Under the pieces are notes generated by a model that made no database searches, was not told the origin of the DNA, and worked only from the letters and a program-made list of their open reading frames with translations. From Staphylotrichum longicolle (Eukaryota; Ascomycota; Sordariomycetes; Sordariales; Chaetomiaceae): a DNA stretch of 64,000 bases. Shown piece after piece: positions 23,157 to 34,515 of this stretch (positions within the stretch are counted from its first letter, which is position 1; each line of letters begins with the position of its first letter). The stretch is from NCBI GenBank assembly GCA_019096155.1, contig JAHCVI010000002.1, forward strand, positions 4,526,001 through 4,590,000, written 5' to 3'. The position numbers were made by a program, and so were the translations under genes.

Positions 23157-24333
23157 GATAATGTGACGCGGCAGAAGATACACGCCAACGCTCTTTGCGA
23201 ATTCAGTCCTAAAATACGCTGCTAGGCAGGCATGAGGCCTAAATACGCTTGCGGCCTACTTCAAGCCTCATCATCACCAGAGTGTCACCACTGCCTAAAT
23301 TGTAATGGAATCGGCATCGACGAAACGAGTTGTGCCATCATACTTCATCATGAGGCGGTAAATCTCGGGGAACCAGCGTTCCACTTCCTCGTAAAGGCGC
23401 CATCAACCTCAGCTAGCTAGTCAATAAGGGGCTCGTGTTGTATGGGCAGCGAGCCGGTCCTGGATGATACGAGCCGAACAAGCCCCAGGTGCTGGAATTG
23501 GGGCTTAGGCGCCCTCACGGAATTGTCAGGACCGTAACCGCGACATCAGACCGAGCCTTATGTCTTCCTCAAATTCAGATGACGCGAAGACCCGTCAGCG
23601 CAAGTGGCAGGGACTTTCTTGGATCGCAATCGCCAAGCATTTCCCGGGGCGTGGTACCGGGGCCTCAGCACTCCGCGCCGGAATGGTGGAGGAGGAGGGA
23701 AGCCAAGCGCTCTGACGCCGTTTAGCGAGGAGTTCAAGGTGTTTGATTTCTGGGACGTTGATGACCGTCACGGGACGGCGGGGCTGTTGGATATTGGTCA
23801 GGTTGGGGCGTGCTGTCGGTTACGACGCAATGTATTTGTATGAAGCCCGGGGGGAGAAATCGGGACTTTTCCGGGGCCGATGGTGAGGTATATGAATTCA
23901 TTGATGCAGAAGCGCGAGCGTTGTTTCGGAGAGATTCTGGGTGGAGGTTGGGAGAGGGGAGGTGTGCCGCCGCGGCTGTTGCAGACGGAGGCGTAGGTGA
24001 GGGCTGCGGAGAGAGATTATCTGATGGCGATGAAGCAAGGCTTTGGGTCTGGTGCACTCGGCCGGAAACACCTGGGTGAAGGGAAGTTTGGTGATATCGA
24101 TGAGGAGTGATTGATGGACAGGGGAGTGAGCTATTCTGGCGGGAGTAAAGGCAGAGGTAGTCGGCAAGTTCCAGGCCCCGGCGGAACAAAACCATGACGT
24201 TGATGCGATATCACGCGTGATGATTGTAAAAGGGGGGTAAAGCTGAAGGCTGAAAATGCCTGCAACGATTCAAGAATCCCATTCCACTAGGTCTTTGGGC
24301 GGCCCCATAGAGCACCAGAGCAAAGATGAGTCA
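23157..24333. other. Intergenic, no gene seen
   Basis: 5' flank of the oxidoreductase and 3' flank of the O-methyltransferase. Short frames only. Confidence 0.55.
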
Positions 24334-25099
24334 TCAACCTAGATACACAGCAACGTGCAATCCGCCCTGGAAAGGGGTGGTAATGCTCTTGAACCCGTTT
24401 TTCGGATCGCCCAGGTAGGAGGTGAGATCACGGTATCCCTCGCGGCTGGCCGAATAGTTGTCCACCACGACCATGGCGCCCACTCGCAGGCGCGGCTTCA
24501 CCACCAGCAGTGTAGGCAGGGCAAGGACGGACCAGACTAAGACAGGAAGAGGAGAGTGTGAGTAAAAAGGGTTCTGCCAGAGTTGATGTGAGGAGAAAGT
24601 GTTGGTTGAGCGTACTGTCAAGGAGCAGGAAGTCGATGGTCTCGGGCATATCGACCTTGAGCGTCTCCCGCAAATCACCCTCCCTCAGCTCGATCCAGTC
24701 CTGAATCGGATCGCCTGCGGCGGACCAGTGCTCCCTCGCCCTCTTCGCCTTGGTCGGTTCGTTCTCTGTCGCGATCACCTTGCCCTGGGTCGTGTTCTGG
24801 ACCGAAGCATTCTGGCTGACGGCAAGAGCGAGGTAGATGGTGGACACGCCAAAGGATGTGCCGGCCTCGACCACGAACCGGGCGCCGTTGGCTCGCAGGA
24901 GCAGGTAGACCAGAGCACACTTGTCGGGCTCGAGGGCGACGAACCTGTCCAAAGCAGCTGACTGCGGCTGCGAGTCGACGCTGAGGTAAGGTGACTCGGT
25001 CAGGGCCTGCGTGTGCAGGTCGCGAAGGAGCTCGATGGTGCGCGGTGCGGCTCGTATCGAGCGCAGCGTGTCGCCGAGATTGTCGAGATGTGCGGCCAT
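24334..25099 (-). CDS. Class I SAM-dependent O-methyltransferase
   Basis: Exons 24616-25099 and 24334-24536 give 228 aa. The 79-nt intron has donor GTACGC and acceptor TTAG. The junction reads DFLLLD joined to IWSVLALP, restoring the usual D-x-W motif. Family hallmarks are LLLRANGARFVVEAGTSFGVSTIYLALA (motif I, SAM binding), GKVIATENEPTKAKRARE (acidic ribose-binding loop), and MVVVDNYSASREG near the C terminus. The size and motifs fit the CCoAOMT/YrrM-like O-methyltransferases that methylate phenolic or small-molecule hydroxyls. A long upstream extension of the same frame looks like leader. Gene context suggests a role with the FAD oxidoreductase and transporter. Confidence 0.88.
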
Positions 25100-25769
25100 T
25101 TTGTGGCGTGTGAGGGGGCGCCTGGGGCAAAACAAGCTGGTTCGCAATTGGTGGTTTACCTTGAACAGGTGACGTTCAGTGAGAAATGAGGTTGTTTGTG
25201 CTGAAGGGTGGAGGCGACTCCGTCTGGGCATCGATGAATGGAGTTTGGGTTCTTTATAAAACATGACGCGGATCTGACTCAGGATGGAATGGCCCCCCGG
25301 GTTGGCCGGTACCTCCGAGCCGAGTCGGCGTCTCCTAAGTCCTTGGGGGATCCGGCATCTTAAATTCTGAGCGGGGCTAAAACAACCGCGGATTGTGTCG
25401 GCCGGCGTCTTGGCCGAGTCGAGTCGGCGACTTGGGAGCGGGACCGGCAGTCCACGGTCCGGCATCTTACTGGGGCCCGCAAGACAACGGAGAGACAGAT
25501 GAGTCATTGGGGGCTTTTTCTCCTATTTTTTTTCTCCCCAGGGCTGGACCATCTCGTCGGTCAAGGCCAAGTTATTATCGACAGCGTCGAGTTTGAGTCT
25601 CGAGACTTTTCCACTTTCGGGTCCCACTCGTTTCTCCAGACATGGCCATGTGGGTTTGCTACGCCCCCAAGGCATGCATAAATACCGAACTTGTGGCATT
25701 ATTTCTTTCGGATTCTCAGCAGCCCAACTTCCTCTGCCTTCGCTGTCCATTTAGTAACGGAAAGCCACC
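25100..25769. other. Divergent promoter region
   Basis: This lies between the divergent O-methyltransferase (minus) and MFS transporter (plus). A TTTATAAA at about 25253-25260 may be a TATA box for the minus-strand gene. Several CGG/CCG triplets are present (for example GCCGGCG and CCGGCAT), as expected for Zn2Cys6 factor sites; this is suggestive only. Confidence 0.45.
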
Positions 25770-27338
25770 ATGGGATGTATGATGTCGTGTCTGCAGCCGC
25801 GTCCCCCGGTGGCCGATGAGCCTCCAGTTTCGAGTCTTCCGACCGCGCACTCGCCTGAGACTCAGCAGGCGGGTTGTCCCAAAGGTCACATAAGGTAGGT
25901 CCGCAGGGAGGAGCGCAGACTCGCCGCATTTCCAAGTTCTTTTCGTGCAACAAGTACATCCCCCCGGCGCGGATCGGCAAGACCACTTGGAATCTATGCC
26001 CCAGCACTTTCACGTTTGACTGACCACCTCGTCTCGGCGCACAGGCCGTGTCTCGTTGTCCTCGCTGCCGCCTTCATGATCAACTTCACCGCCTGCGGGC
26101 TGCTCTTCGGGTTTGGCGTGTACCAGGCTCTCTACGAGTCCATGCACGCCGACACCGGCAGCCCCTTTGCAGGCGCCACGCCGGCCGAGATTGACCTCAT
26201 CGGCAGCCTCTCCGCGTCCCTGCTCACACTCGGAGCGCCCCTTACAGTCGGCTGGGCGCAAACGCTCGGCCCTCGCCTGGTGGTCTGGGCGGGGGGCGTC
26301 GTGTTCGGCCTCGCGCACGTCCTCGCCAGCTACGGCACCGCTTTGTGGCACTTCCAGCTGGCCCAGGGATTGCTCGTCGGCGTCGGGGCGTGCTTCGCCT
26401 TTATGCCGTCCATGGTGGTGACCCCTACCTGGTTCGGGAAACGGAGAAGGATCGCCATGGGCATCACGTCTGCGGGGACCGGTGTGGGCGGCCTGGTCTG
26501 GGCCCCGGCCCTGAGCGCCTGTATTGATCATATGGGCTTCCGCAACACGCTTCGGCTCACCGGCGCCCTTTCGACCGCCCTGATCTGTTTGTCTGGGTCT
26601 GTCCTTCGTTGGGCACCGGCATCGATTGCGCCGCCACCCCAGGAGGGCGGGGAGAAGGCATGTACCTCCTCCAGAATGCAACGACTCTGGCGGATCCCAC
26701 TGCCATCCTGGGCCACCATCAGAGAATACAAATTCATTGCTCAGGCGGGTGGGGCGCTGTTGCAGAGCGCCGTGTACTACACACCCGTATTCTTCACCGT
26801 CTCGTACGCCCGGTCGCTCGGCTGGAGCGACGCCACGGGGGCGAACCTGACGGCCCTGAGCAACGCGTGCAACGCGATCGGAAAGGTGGGCGTTGGGTTC
26901 GTGGCCGACAAGGTCGGCCGGCTCAATGCCTTCTTCATGACGACGCTTGTCAGCGCAGTCGCGACCCTGGCGTTCTGGGTTTCCAGCACGCTCGTCGGAA
27001 CTGACCATGCAGAGGTTGCCAAGTCGCTCTTCATCGCCTTTACCGTCCTCTACGGCTTGTTCGCCAGCGCATACATCAGTCTCTTCTCCTCTGCTCTCGT
27101 GGAGCTCTTTGGTGTCGGGGAACTCCCTCGTGTGTCAGGGGTCATGTATATGATGCAGGGGGCCGCAGCGATGGCTGGCATCCCGTTGGCTGGTCTCCTC
27201 ATCAAAGACCATGGCGTCTCGAAAAGACCCGGCGACTACATGGGAATGTCTGTCATGGTTGGCGCTTGCCTGCTTGGCGCTACGGCGGCGGTGGGTTGGG
27301 TGAGAGTGGAGGCTTCACCGCGGCGGGCGAGGTCGTGA
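25770..27338 (+). CDS. MFS transporter, monocarboxylate porter type
   Basis: Exon 1 (25770-25894) starts in a near-ideal context (GCCACCATGG) and encodes a hydrophilic N tail. The 150-nt intron (25895-26044) runs from GTAGGT to CACAG, and exon 2 runs to 27338. The product is 472 aa, normal for the MCT branch. The first membrane segment is CLVVLAAAFMINFTACGLLFGFGVYQ. Twelve membrane segments are expected, with the central cytoplasmic loop at about APPPQEGGEKACTSS, and AAAMAGIPLAGLLIKD near the end. These fungal porters move monocarboxylates or small metabolites across the plasma membrane. The position between an O-methyltransferase and a Zn2Cys6 regulator suggests export or import of a pathway compound. 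Confidence 0.9.
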
Positions 27339-27462
27339 ATCAATGGATGTCGCGTGGAAATCGATGGCAGAAAATGATAATATAGTTGGACGGATCGCAT
27401 GTGGCCTTGGGTTATTGGGACGTCGGTTTTTATTCGCAAGGCAACAGAATGAGGCATTCGGC

Positions 27463-29963
27463 CTAGAGATAGTTTGCGCCGGAAGACGCGTATGAGTCGA
27501 TATCAAATGCACCGTCCAGCCAGAACGCCCAAGGGCTGTAGTGCAAAAACTGCTCCGCAGGAGCCGTCTTTGGCTGCGTGCTATCGACGCAAGCAGATGC
27601 TGGTCTCGACGTTTCGGTCGGAGTGTTGCAGATGGTCCTATTCTGGTCTCCGCAGTCGTAAGAATCCCCAGTCGGCTGCTCAGTCTAGGCACGGTAAGGT
27701 AGTTAGCAGAAGGTCTTGTCGTGCCGGGCTCTGTGATACTTACGCTCACGATGCTGCAGGAAATATTAGAAAATGCCTCCCCGGAAGCACATCGCTCTCG
27801 ATCCGTCAGTCTCCTCATGAGGCCTATAAAGCTTTCGGTGATCCAAATCCTAATGGGCCATGTCTTTGAGACCTCACTCAGAGCTAGCAGACACTGTTTT
27901 GATTTGTTCTCTGCAAGTTGCCGTTGAATTGGGTCGTTGCGGTTGCGGAAGATGACCATGGTATAGATCGCCAACGCCCCAAACAACGCCGGGACGCTGG
28001 CCAAAGCTAGGTGATTAGAACGGAAAGTTGAAAGTGGAGGGTAACCAAAGACAACTCACAGGTGTATCTGGCCTACTCGTATGGTGCCGGCAGCTAGTTG
28101 GTCTTCAGCATTTCGTGTGATAGCATCGGCTGCCATCCGTTCCCGTAAATGCCGAGTCGCTTCTTCCGACGTCGCCAGCCCGCCAACCTTGGACCGATAA
28201 AGGAGGATGCGGCAGTTTCTGAAGACAGTTTTTAGGTTAGGACCCTGGCTCACGAAAGTGTGGTCGAGCTGATGGACTTGCTGAGAATTAAAGTGCAGCA
28301 TGCTGGCCCAGAATGAGGCGTCGAGGGCGCCCGAGAGGGGCGAAAGCCTGAGAGCGCCAGGCAGCTGGGATTCCCAGTGCTCCAGTCTGTCTTGGACAGT
28401 CACATGTTCGCCCTTCTCCAAGCAAGTACAGGGCTGGTTGGACTCCGGCGTAAGAACAGCGCCCCCTTGGAGAAAGTTAAAAAGGAGCAACTGGGAGGGC
28501 AGCGACCGACACCATGGTCCATGGAGACTTACAGATTGTTGCGAGCTTGGCCATTTCTATCATGTACAGCACGTGGCAGGACTCTTGCGGCGGAATCAGT
28601 CCCGGGTCGTGGTCGATATCAAATTCGAAGTCGGCCTGGGTTAGGGGACCGATATCGCAATCTCGGTCGCGTATCCGGCACGGCCGACCAAAGGCCGCGG
28701 CTGCGTGTCGGTCGCGAATCTGCATCAGTCAACATCACATCGGTCTTCCATGGTTTTAAGGCTTCGAAACGGGGGCTTACATAAATCGACCACCATATCC
28801 TTCGGCTCAAAGCTTTCGAGCGTGCGCTCAAGCCAGGCTGTGCTCTAGATGAGGGTGTTAGGGCCCGCCCAGTTCATCGACATGATCATCTTGCGAAGAA
28901 TGCTCAACGAGAGGAGAAAAACACACGAACGGTGGAGCCCGAGGCTCTGGGCAAAGCTCGTTGCGCAACCAACCCAGTGGTACGAGTCCTTCTGTTCATC
29001 GCTCCCGGCCCTCCAGAAGCCCAACAGTAGCAGTACTGCAACGACGTTGAAAGGGTCCGTGTCGTGGTCAATGTCGTACAGGGTCTTGGCCCGACGATAA
29101 CACGTCTTCCGAGCCGTAGCCCGATCGCAGAACCCGCTCTCCCGGACAAGTTCATCGCGGCAGACAGTGAAGCCCAAGAAGAAGACGACTTGCAAGACCA
29201 TTGGCGATGCCTTTCCATGGAGGTAGAGTCGGGAGAACTGTTCTCGATCGAGGACGGGACAGGCGGGATGGATCACCTGGAAGAAGGCGCGTATCAGCTG
29301 TTCGGAAACGGCTGGCTTCGGAACTAGAAGGCAGTCCTCAAATGGCGAAGTGCAGGCCGTGTCGCCTGGGCCAAAGGTGGAGAGCGAGCGGTCAATGATG
29401 GATGCAGGAATTGGGTACTGCACCCGCGAGGGCTGGGCCGGGCCATTGCTTGGCCCGTGAATGACCTCGATTACATACGAGACAGACCCAGCCTCTTCTG
29501 GCCTCCCTGGCTGCGAATCGGATTCTGCGGCGTCATAACCACTGGAGACCAGGGGGATAGGAGAGAGTGTTTCTGCTGCCGTCGACCGCACCGGCTGAGC
29601 TGGTCTGGATGAGGATGGTTGGTGTTGCGCTGTCTTGCGGAGATACCTGCGGTTTTGGAAACCGTAGCATCGGGAAGTTAGTTTCTCATTCACGCAAACT
29701 CCGAGGTTTCTGCAGAGCAACAGAAACCTGAACACTAACCTGCCTCTCCTCGAGTCGATCAGTTCGCAGGGGGTCTGACGGATGCGACACTGCCGGCAAG
29801 GTCTGCCTTGGTCTGCGTCGCATTTGACCCGTTTAGTATGACACGTCTTGCACGCGACCTTGACCGGGCGATTCCGGCTCTGGGACTCATTCATGTGAAG
29901 GCGTTCGTTGGAGAGAGATGGCCCAGATGGCCGGTGGTGTCCTGAGCTTGCAGCAATGGGCAT
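27463..29963 (-). CDS. Zn(2)-Cys(6) transcription factor with fungal-specific TF domain
   Basis: Seven exons: 29740-29963, 28927-29646, 28781-28844, 28533-28719, 28060-28465, 27744-27996, 27463-27684. The spliced length is 2076 nt (691 aa), in frame. The binuclear zinc cluster is CKTCHTKRVKCDADQGRPC then QCRIRQTPC, at about residues 42-70, followed by a YLRKTAQ linker. The Fungal_trans domain includes FFQVIHPACPVLDREQF, VVFFLGFTVC, VLLLLGFWRAG, WVGCATSFAQSLGLHRS and the signature RRIWWSIYIRDR. These proteins bind CGG-type sites and often regulate neighbouring genes. The gene is convergent with the MFS gene (only about 125 nt between stops) and may control the 21.4-27.3 kb genes. Exons 2 to 4 are the surest. 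The last junction (27685-27743) is a prediction. Confidence 0.88.
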
Positions 29964-30328
29964 TGTGTAGGAAATCAGGACGGTGCTAGAGCAAATAGGC
30001 GGGGGAAAGCTTGTCAAAGTGCACAAAGAACCTGGAATGTTAAGCTGAGGCTGTTTGTGCAGAGCTCAGCGGAGTAGACCGATGTTCTGAACGCCCTCAT
30101 CATGATGAGTTCGGTATGGAAAACAGCATAATTCCGCCCTTGAACGCAGGGCTTAGCACTCATGAGTCAGCGACCTTAATTACGCCGTGGTTCACGTGAT
30201 GATCTGACGCTCTGCCGGCAAAAGAATAACGCTACGGGAAATAGTAATCCCAGACGACCTTTTGGTCTCGAATCTCATTGACATTTTTGTCTCCTTCCAT
30301 GTATCGATTGCCATCAAACCCTACACAT
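29964..30328. other. Intergenic, no gene seen
   Basis: 5' flank of the Zn2Cys6 gene and 3' flank of the ferric reductase gene. Confidence 0.6.
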
Positions 30329-32575
30329 TTACCAAGTAAAGGCCTCGTCCACCAGCACATAGGGCCTTGTTGCGACCCCCGACCTTGAAAGCTGCACCGT
30401 CTTGTGGCGCACATGATCTGCCATGCCCGCAGGGCCACACACCACAATGCCTACCGGTCCCCCGTCTTCCTCGCCCTTGGTCGTAAGCGCCCGGTGGAGG
30501 ATGCCATCGAGATCCAAACGCGCCCCCACCGACGTCTCGACCTCGACGTTGGCGGGAAGCTGCTCCAGCGCCGGCGCCGCGGCCGAGACCAGGCCCGCTT
30601 TGCGCGACCCCCAGAACAGCTGCGAGGGTTTGGCGACCTGGCGAAGATGGGGCAGCAGCGCCGTGATGCCCACGCCCCCTGCCACGGAGACAATGTTGGA
30701 GCAGTGGGACAGCTCTGCGGCAACCGCGCCTGAGTGGTGGTATGTCCCGTCCACCAAGACGGGAAGACGGAGAGACCCTCCCGCCGCGGCAGCCTTGGTC
30801 GACAGGTTCCGTGTCACACCGGCGCGGACACGAGCAAAGAATGCGGACACGGGCTGATTGGGGATGTTTCTTGATGCAGACACAGTCTCGACCACAGCTT
30901 CTTTGTTCTCAGCGCTCGTCGGTGTCGGTGGCTGAGGCGACTCGGTGCCGGATCCAGCTGTTTTACCCCGCGTGAAGGCCACGGAAAAGGGGTGCGATTC
31001 CCAGATGCGCCATCCCACCGTCGGAAAGGACAAATAGGCCACGCCGCCGTCAGACAGTGGCCTGCCCTCAACGTCAATGGCGAGGTATTCCCCATCGGTA
31101 TCCTGCATGATTCTGACCGTGGCCGTCCGCCACCCTTGCCAGCCCATGCGCACCAACCGGGCAAGCCTGTCGGTGGCCCAGATACCCGCCCCCATGAACG
31201 CCCAGATCTCATAGCCCCATGCGTATTTGTAGCAGTACCAGATGTGGTAGTAGTACCCAACCACAAACAGCAGCGCCAGCACCACGTGCGTTGCCACGAA
31301 GAACTCGTACACCGCCTGGCGCACGGCAAGCAGCGAGAAGGGCACCACCGCGCACACCGCCACCGTGCCCACGATCCCCCAGACCCAGTACTCGCGCGCA
31401 AACTCGGCCGCGTAGTCGCCGTACTGCTTGTAGTACGCGAGCAGCAGGACCGAGTGCAGCGCCGTGTGGAAGACGGCCCAGTACCCGAGCCAGCGGTGCA
31501 GCAGGAGGTAGGTGCCGTGGCTCCCGTCGGCGAGCCACAGCAGCACGTTGTTGCGCGTCGCGAAGAGGAAGACGGCCACGACGTTGCCCATGGCCAGGAC
31601 GCCCGCGCGGTTGCCGATGATGCTGAGCGTCTGCTCCGCGGGGGATGCAAACGTGCCCTGGGGGTGGTGGCGGACGTACGGCGCGAGGAGGAAGACGAGG
31701 TTGAGGGTGCTGATGAGGAGGATGTACAGGGCTTGGCCGCGCGTGGGCATGGTGCCGCCGGGGACGGGCGTGCGATGCCTTTTGCCCCACGTTGCCGGGT
31801 GGACCAGGGCCGACTGGAACAAGGACCACTGCTTGCTCCTGAGGAGGCCAGGGATGAAGCGGATGAGGGACAGGAGTACGGGGAGCAAAATGGCGACAAA
31901 CATAATGACCAGGGCGTATTGTGAGTGGCCGTTCTCGTTGATCTCAAAGTCGAGCATGCCATTGTACTGCTTCTGCCAGTCGCCGGGCAGGATGAAGCTC
32001 GTCACGTTCAGGGGCTGGCGAGATTTGATGTGCGGGAGCGCGCTGGTCACGTCTGGCCCGGCCTCGGTCATAAACTGGCGTTTGTGACCGGCGTGGGGAT
32101 TGTTATCGCCAGTATTGCTGTCGCCAGTTTTGTTGACAGCCCGTCTTTCATCCTCCCTCGCAGCGGCCAGTGCGTCGTGGTACGGTATCGTCGGCGTGTA
32201 GTCGTAGTTGCCAAGGGTGCCGGTTCCAAGATGAGAGGCCCAGTAGTCCTTGATCAGATCCATTGGAGGGTTGTCGCTACGGGAGCAGTAGTTGTCGATG
32301 CAGAGCGCCATGGTTCGGAGGAAGTCCTCATCCGACACGAAGCATTCCGGGGGCGTGGTCACTGGATTGTGCGCCGTGCCATGGTTCGCGGTGCTCTCCG
32401 CCGGCGTGCACAACAGCTTGCAATTCCTGATGACATTGCGACAAGCAAAGGCGCACGTCGGACTGTACAGAGTCTTGCCGAGCCCGATGAAGCCGGTTCC
32501 GTCGCCGAGTGCGCCCGCAGCGTGTAGCACCAACAGAGCGGCGCTGGGAAGAAACGAGCGGCATGCGAGTCTCAT
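30329..32575 (-). CDS. Ferric/cupric reductase transmembrane component (FRE family)
   Basis: A single exon encodes 748 aa. It reduces extracellular ferric (or cupric) ions using cytosolic NADPH, via FAD and two hemes, at the plasma membrane. The start at 32575 gives a signal peptide (MRLACRSFLPSAALLVLHAAGALG), then a Cys-containing extracellular domain (CAFACRNVIRNCKLLC). Membrane segments include ALVIMFVAILLPVLLSLI. The ferric-reductase domain carries the bis-His pairs: LLLHRWLGYWAVFHTALHS and ATHVVLALLFVVGYYYHIW. The FAD-binding motif is ESHPFSVAF, the NADPH-binding one GGVGITALLPHLRQ, and the C terminus has VVCGPAGMADHV. The length is typical. Iron or copper limitation is the usual inducer; I see no site that proves it. 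Confidence 0.93.
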   Translation of the reverse strand: MRLACRSFLPSAALLVLHAAGALGDGTGFIGLGKTLYSPTCAFACRNVIRNCKLLCTPAESTANHGTAHNPVTTPPECFVSDEDFLRTMALCIDNYCSRSDNPPMDLIKDYWASHLGTGTLGNYDYTPTIPYHDALAAAREDERRAVNKTGDSNTGDNNPHAGHKRQFMTEAGPDVTSALPHIKSRQPLNVTSFILPGDWQKQYNGMLDFEINENGHSQYALVIMFVAILLPVLLSLIRFIPGLLRSKQWSLFQSALVHPATWGKRHRTPVPGGTMPTRGQALYILLISTLNLVFLLAPYVRHHPQGTFASPAEQTLSIIGNRAGVLAMGNVVAVFLFATRNNVLLWLADGSHGTYLLLHRWLGYWAVFHTALHSVLLLAYYKQYGDYAAEFAREYWVWGIVGTVAVCAVVPFSLLAVRQAVYEFFVATHVVLALLFVVGYYYHIWYCYKYAWGYEIWAFMGAGIWATDRLARLVRMGWQGWRTATVRIMQDTDGEYLAIDVEGRPLSDGGVAYLSFPTVGWRIWESHPFSVAFTRGKTAGSGTESPQPPTPTSAENKEAVVETVSASRNIPNQPVSAFFARVRAGVTRNLSTKAAAAGGSLRLPVLVDGTYHHSGAVAAELSHCSNIVSVAGGVGITALLPHLRQVAKPSQLFWGSRKAGLVSAAAPALEQLPANVEVETSVGARLDLDGILHRALTTKGEEDGGPVGIVVCGPAGMADHVRHKTVQLSRSGVATRPYVLVDEAFTW

Positions 32576-33468
32576 GATACCTTCAACCAGTTGAAAGGAG
32601 AGTAGAATTGGAGTCACAAGGTACCCCGAAAAGAACCGAAGCGGGGAGATGGGTTACATAGGAAAGAAGTGTCCGGTTTAATATCAGCTTGAAACCCTTT
32701 CGACGCTACCACTGCCCGGGGGAGGTGTGAATACCTACCCACCCTAGCTTGCTGCCAAGTGGCCAAAAGCTCGGTACCTCTCGATGGCGTGTCTCGGCGG
32801 CTGGGGGCTGATCGGTCGAGACAAGAACCAAGACTGGCCAGGATGGGGGTAGAGTAATACTTCATTGCGATTTTGACCAAGATCCTCACAGAAATGTACC
32901 GGGTGCTTTGTTTAACCCCCACGGAATTGAAATATCACGTTGCGCGCCATGCATGAGCGGGCTACGAGCAAGTTGCAGGGGAGGACGAGGAATAGCTACT
33001 GTCACGCGTGAGCACATTTGAGCGGAATTCCTCGATACTTGGTAGTACAGATATAGATCCCCCCCAGCTTGGCAACCCAAGAGTCTCAACCTGCAGCTTG
33101 GCAACCTTGGCCACCAGAATTCGGGCCGCCATCCGCCTCTCGGCATCCACGCTGCCGTGATTGTTCTAACTGCAGAAGTTGGCGATCCTCATCGACTGTT
33201 GCCCTGAACGACGGATATCAACAATAAGGTACTCGGCAAGGCTCCTGTGCCGACTCTGCCCAGACCCTGGTATCCGCGCTCCGCGGTTCATCTCACAATC
33301 CCGTACGTTGTTTTCCGCCGGGCAAAGTAATCGGTTGTTAATATTGAGCATCCCAGAATGCCGCGCGAAGAGAAGTTAAATCTAATTATGTACATGCACA
33401 GACTGAAGCTGATGCCCCACCTTGTCCCGAGCAAGGCAGACCCAAAACGTTTGCATCCCGAAAAGGGT
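32576..33468. other. Intergenic, no gene seen
   Basis: 5' flank of the ferric reductase and 3' flank of the LPMO-like gene. No conserved frame. Confidence 0.55.
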
Positions 33469-34515
33469 TTAGGCGCAGGCAGTGGCGGCGGCGGTCACGG
33501 TGACAAGCTTCTCCGAAACCACAGTGGAGGTGACCACCTGGGTAATCGTGCTGGTGTAGGCCGGGGCTTGAGAAACCTCGGCCGCCGAGGGTCCCGCAGA
33601 GGCGGTCGCCGAGGGCACAGGCTGAGAGGTCTCTCCGTCCTCTCCATCGTCCGCCGGGCACTCCTCATCACTCTCACTGGGATCTTCGCCTTCGTCCTCA
33701 TCGTCTTCACCTCCATCTGCAGGGCAGTCCTCATCATCCTCATCGTCTCCCTCGTCCTCGTCATCGTCGGCGGGGCACTCGTCATTATCACTCTCAGGAA
33801 TGGCCGTCGAGGTGGGCTCAACGCTACCGACAGAGGTAGGGGTAACCGAGGTTGAAGTGATGATGGAAACAACCGAAGTCGAAGTGGCAGCTGCCTTGCT
33901 TGTGGCGACGGCGGCGGAGGACGAAGGGGCAGCCGAGGGGGTGGATCCAGATCCCGAGTCAGAAACGGTGAAATCAATGCAAGCCTCGTAGGTCTGGTCG
34001 ATATCTGGGGCATCCCAATACCACTGCAGCACACAGTCACCAGCAGTTTTGCAGTCGCCGCCGAGGCTGCTGGGCAGAGTGACGCTAAACGCGGTGTTGT
34101 TGGCGGAGAAGCCCGAGTTGGAAGCGTAGTTGTCGAACTCGATCAGAGGGTCGCCGATCATCGTGTTGGTGCTCGTCTTGACAACGGAGACGTTTGCGAA
34201 GCCGGAATGGGGCGCGGCAATGGTCACCTTGAAGTCGATGGTCTGGCCAAGCGAGTAGCTCTGGACCTTGTCCTTGTTGTCGTCGAGGACGAAGCCCTTG
34301 CAGAGCCACAGGTTGCAGGCATCTGTCTTATCCTGGCCGACAACTTGCTGAATACCCTGGACGTTGCCGTTGATGTCGGCGCTCTGTTGGTAGAAAGGCT
34401 GCTCTCCGCAAACGGCCCTGTAGGCATCGCCCGGACGACGGGGCGAAGGGGAAGAGACAAAGCCGTGCCCAGCGACAAGGGGGAGCAGGTTGACAAGAAA
34501 TGCGAGACGATGCAT
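33469..34515 (-). CDS. LPMO-like secreted protein with acidic Cys-Pro-Ala-Asp tail
   Basis: Single exon, 348 aa. The signal peptide (residues 1-16, ending LVAG) leaves His17 as the mature N terminus (HGFVSSPSPRRPGDAY). This is the first copper ligand of the histidine brace in lytic polysaccharide monooxygenases. His103 in TIAAPHSGFANVSVV is a candidate second ligand. Cysteines and the motifs DACNLWLCKGF and DCVLQWYWDAPD fit the chitin-binding-type-4/LPMO_10-like fungal families; AA16 seems closest, but I cannot confirm it. After the catalytic domain (about residue 185) come a Ser/Thr/Ala linker and an unusual acidic region with three ECPADD/DCPADG/ECPADD repeats, then a Thr/Val-rich end (TITQVVTSTVV). 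Expected role: oxidative cleavage of a polysaccharide, extracellular. Confidence 0.78.
   Translation of the reverse strand: MHRLAFLVNLLPLVAGHGFVSSPSPRRPGDAYRAVCGEQPFYQQSADINGNVQGIQQVVGQDKTDACNLWLCKGFVLDDNKDKVQSYSLGQTIDFKVTIAAPHSGFANVSVVKTSTNTMIGDPLIEFDNYASNSGFSANNTAFSVTLPSSLGGDCKTAGDCVLQWYWDAPDIDQTYEACIDFTVSDSGSGSTPSAAPSSSAAVATSKAAATSTSVVSIITSTSVTPTSVGSVEPTSTAIPESDNDECPADDDEDEGDDEDDEDCPADGGEDDEDEGEDPSESDEECPADDGEDGETSQPVPSATASAGPSAAEVSQAPAYTSTITQVVTSTVVSEKLVTVTAAATACA

Noticed and set aside
26010..27008. 332-codon minus frame opposite the MFS transporter
   Set aside because: It is the antisense shadow of a GC-rich coding region; the plus strand encodes a clear 12-helix transporter.
30814..31962. 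382-codon minus frame within the ferric reductase
   Set aside because: A Ser/Arg/Thr-rich alternative frame of a strong coding region; the ferric reductase motifs are in the other frame.
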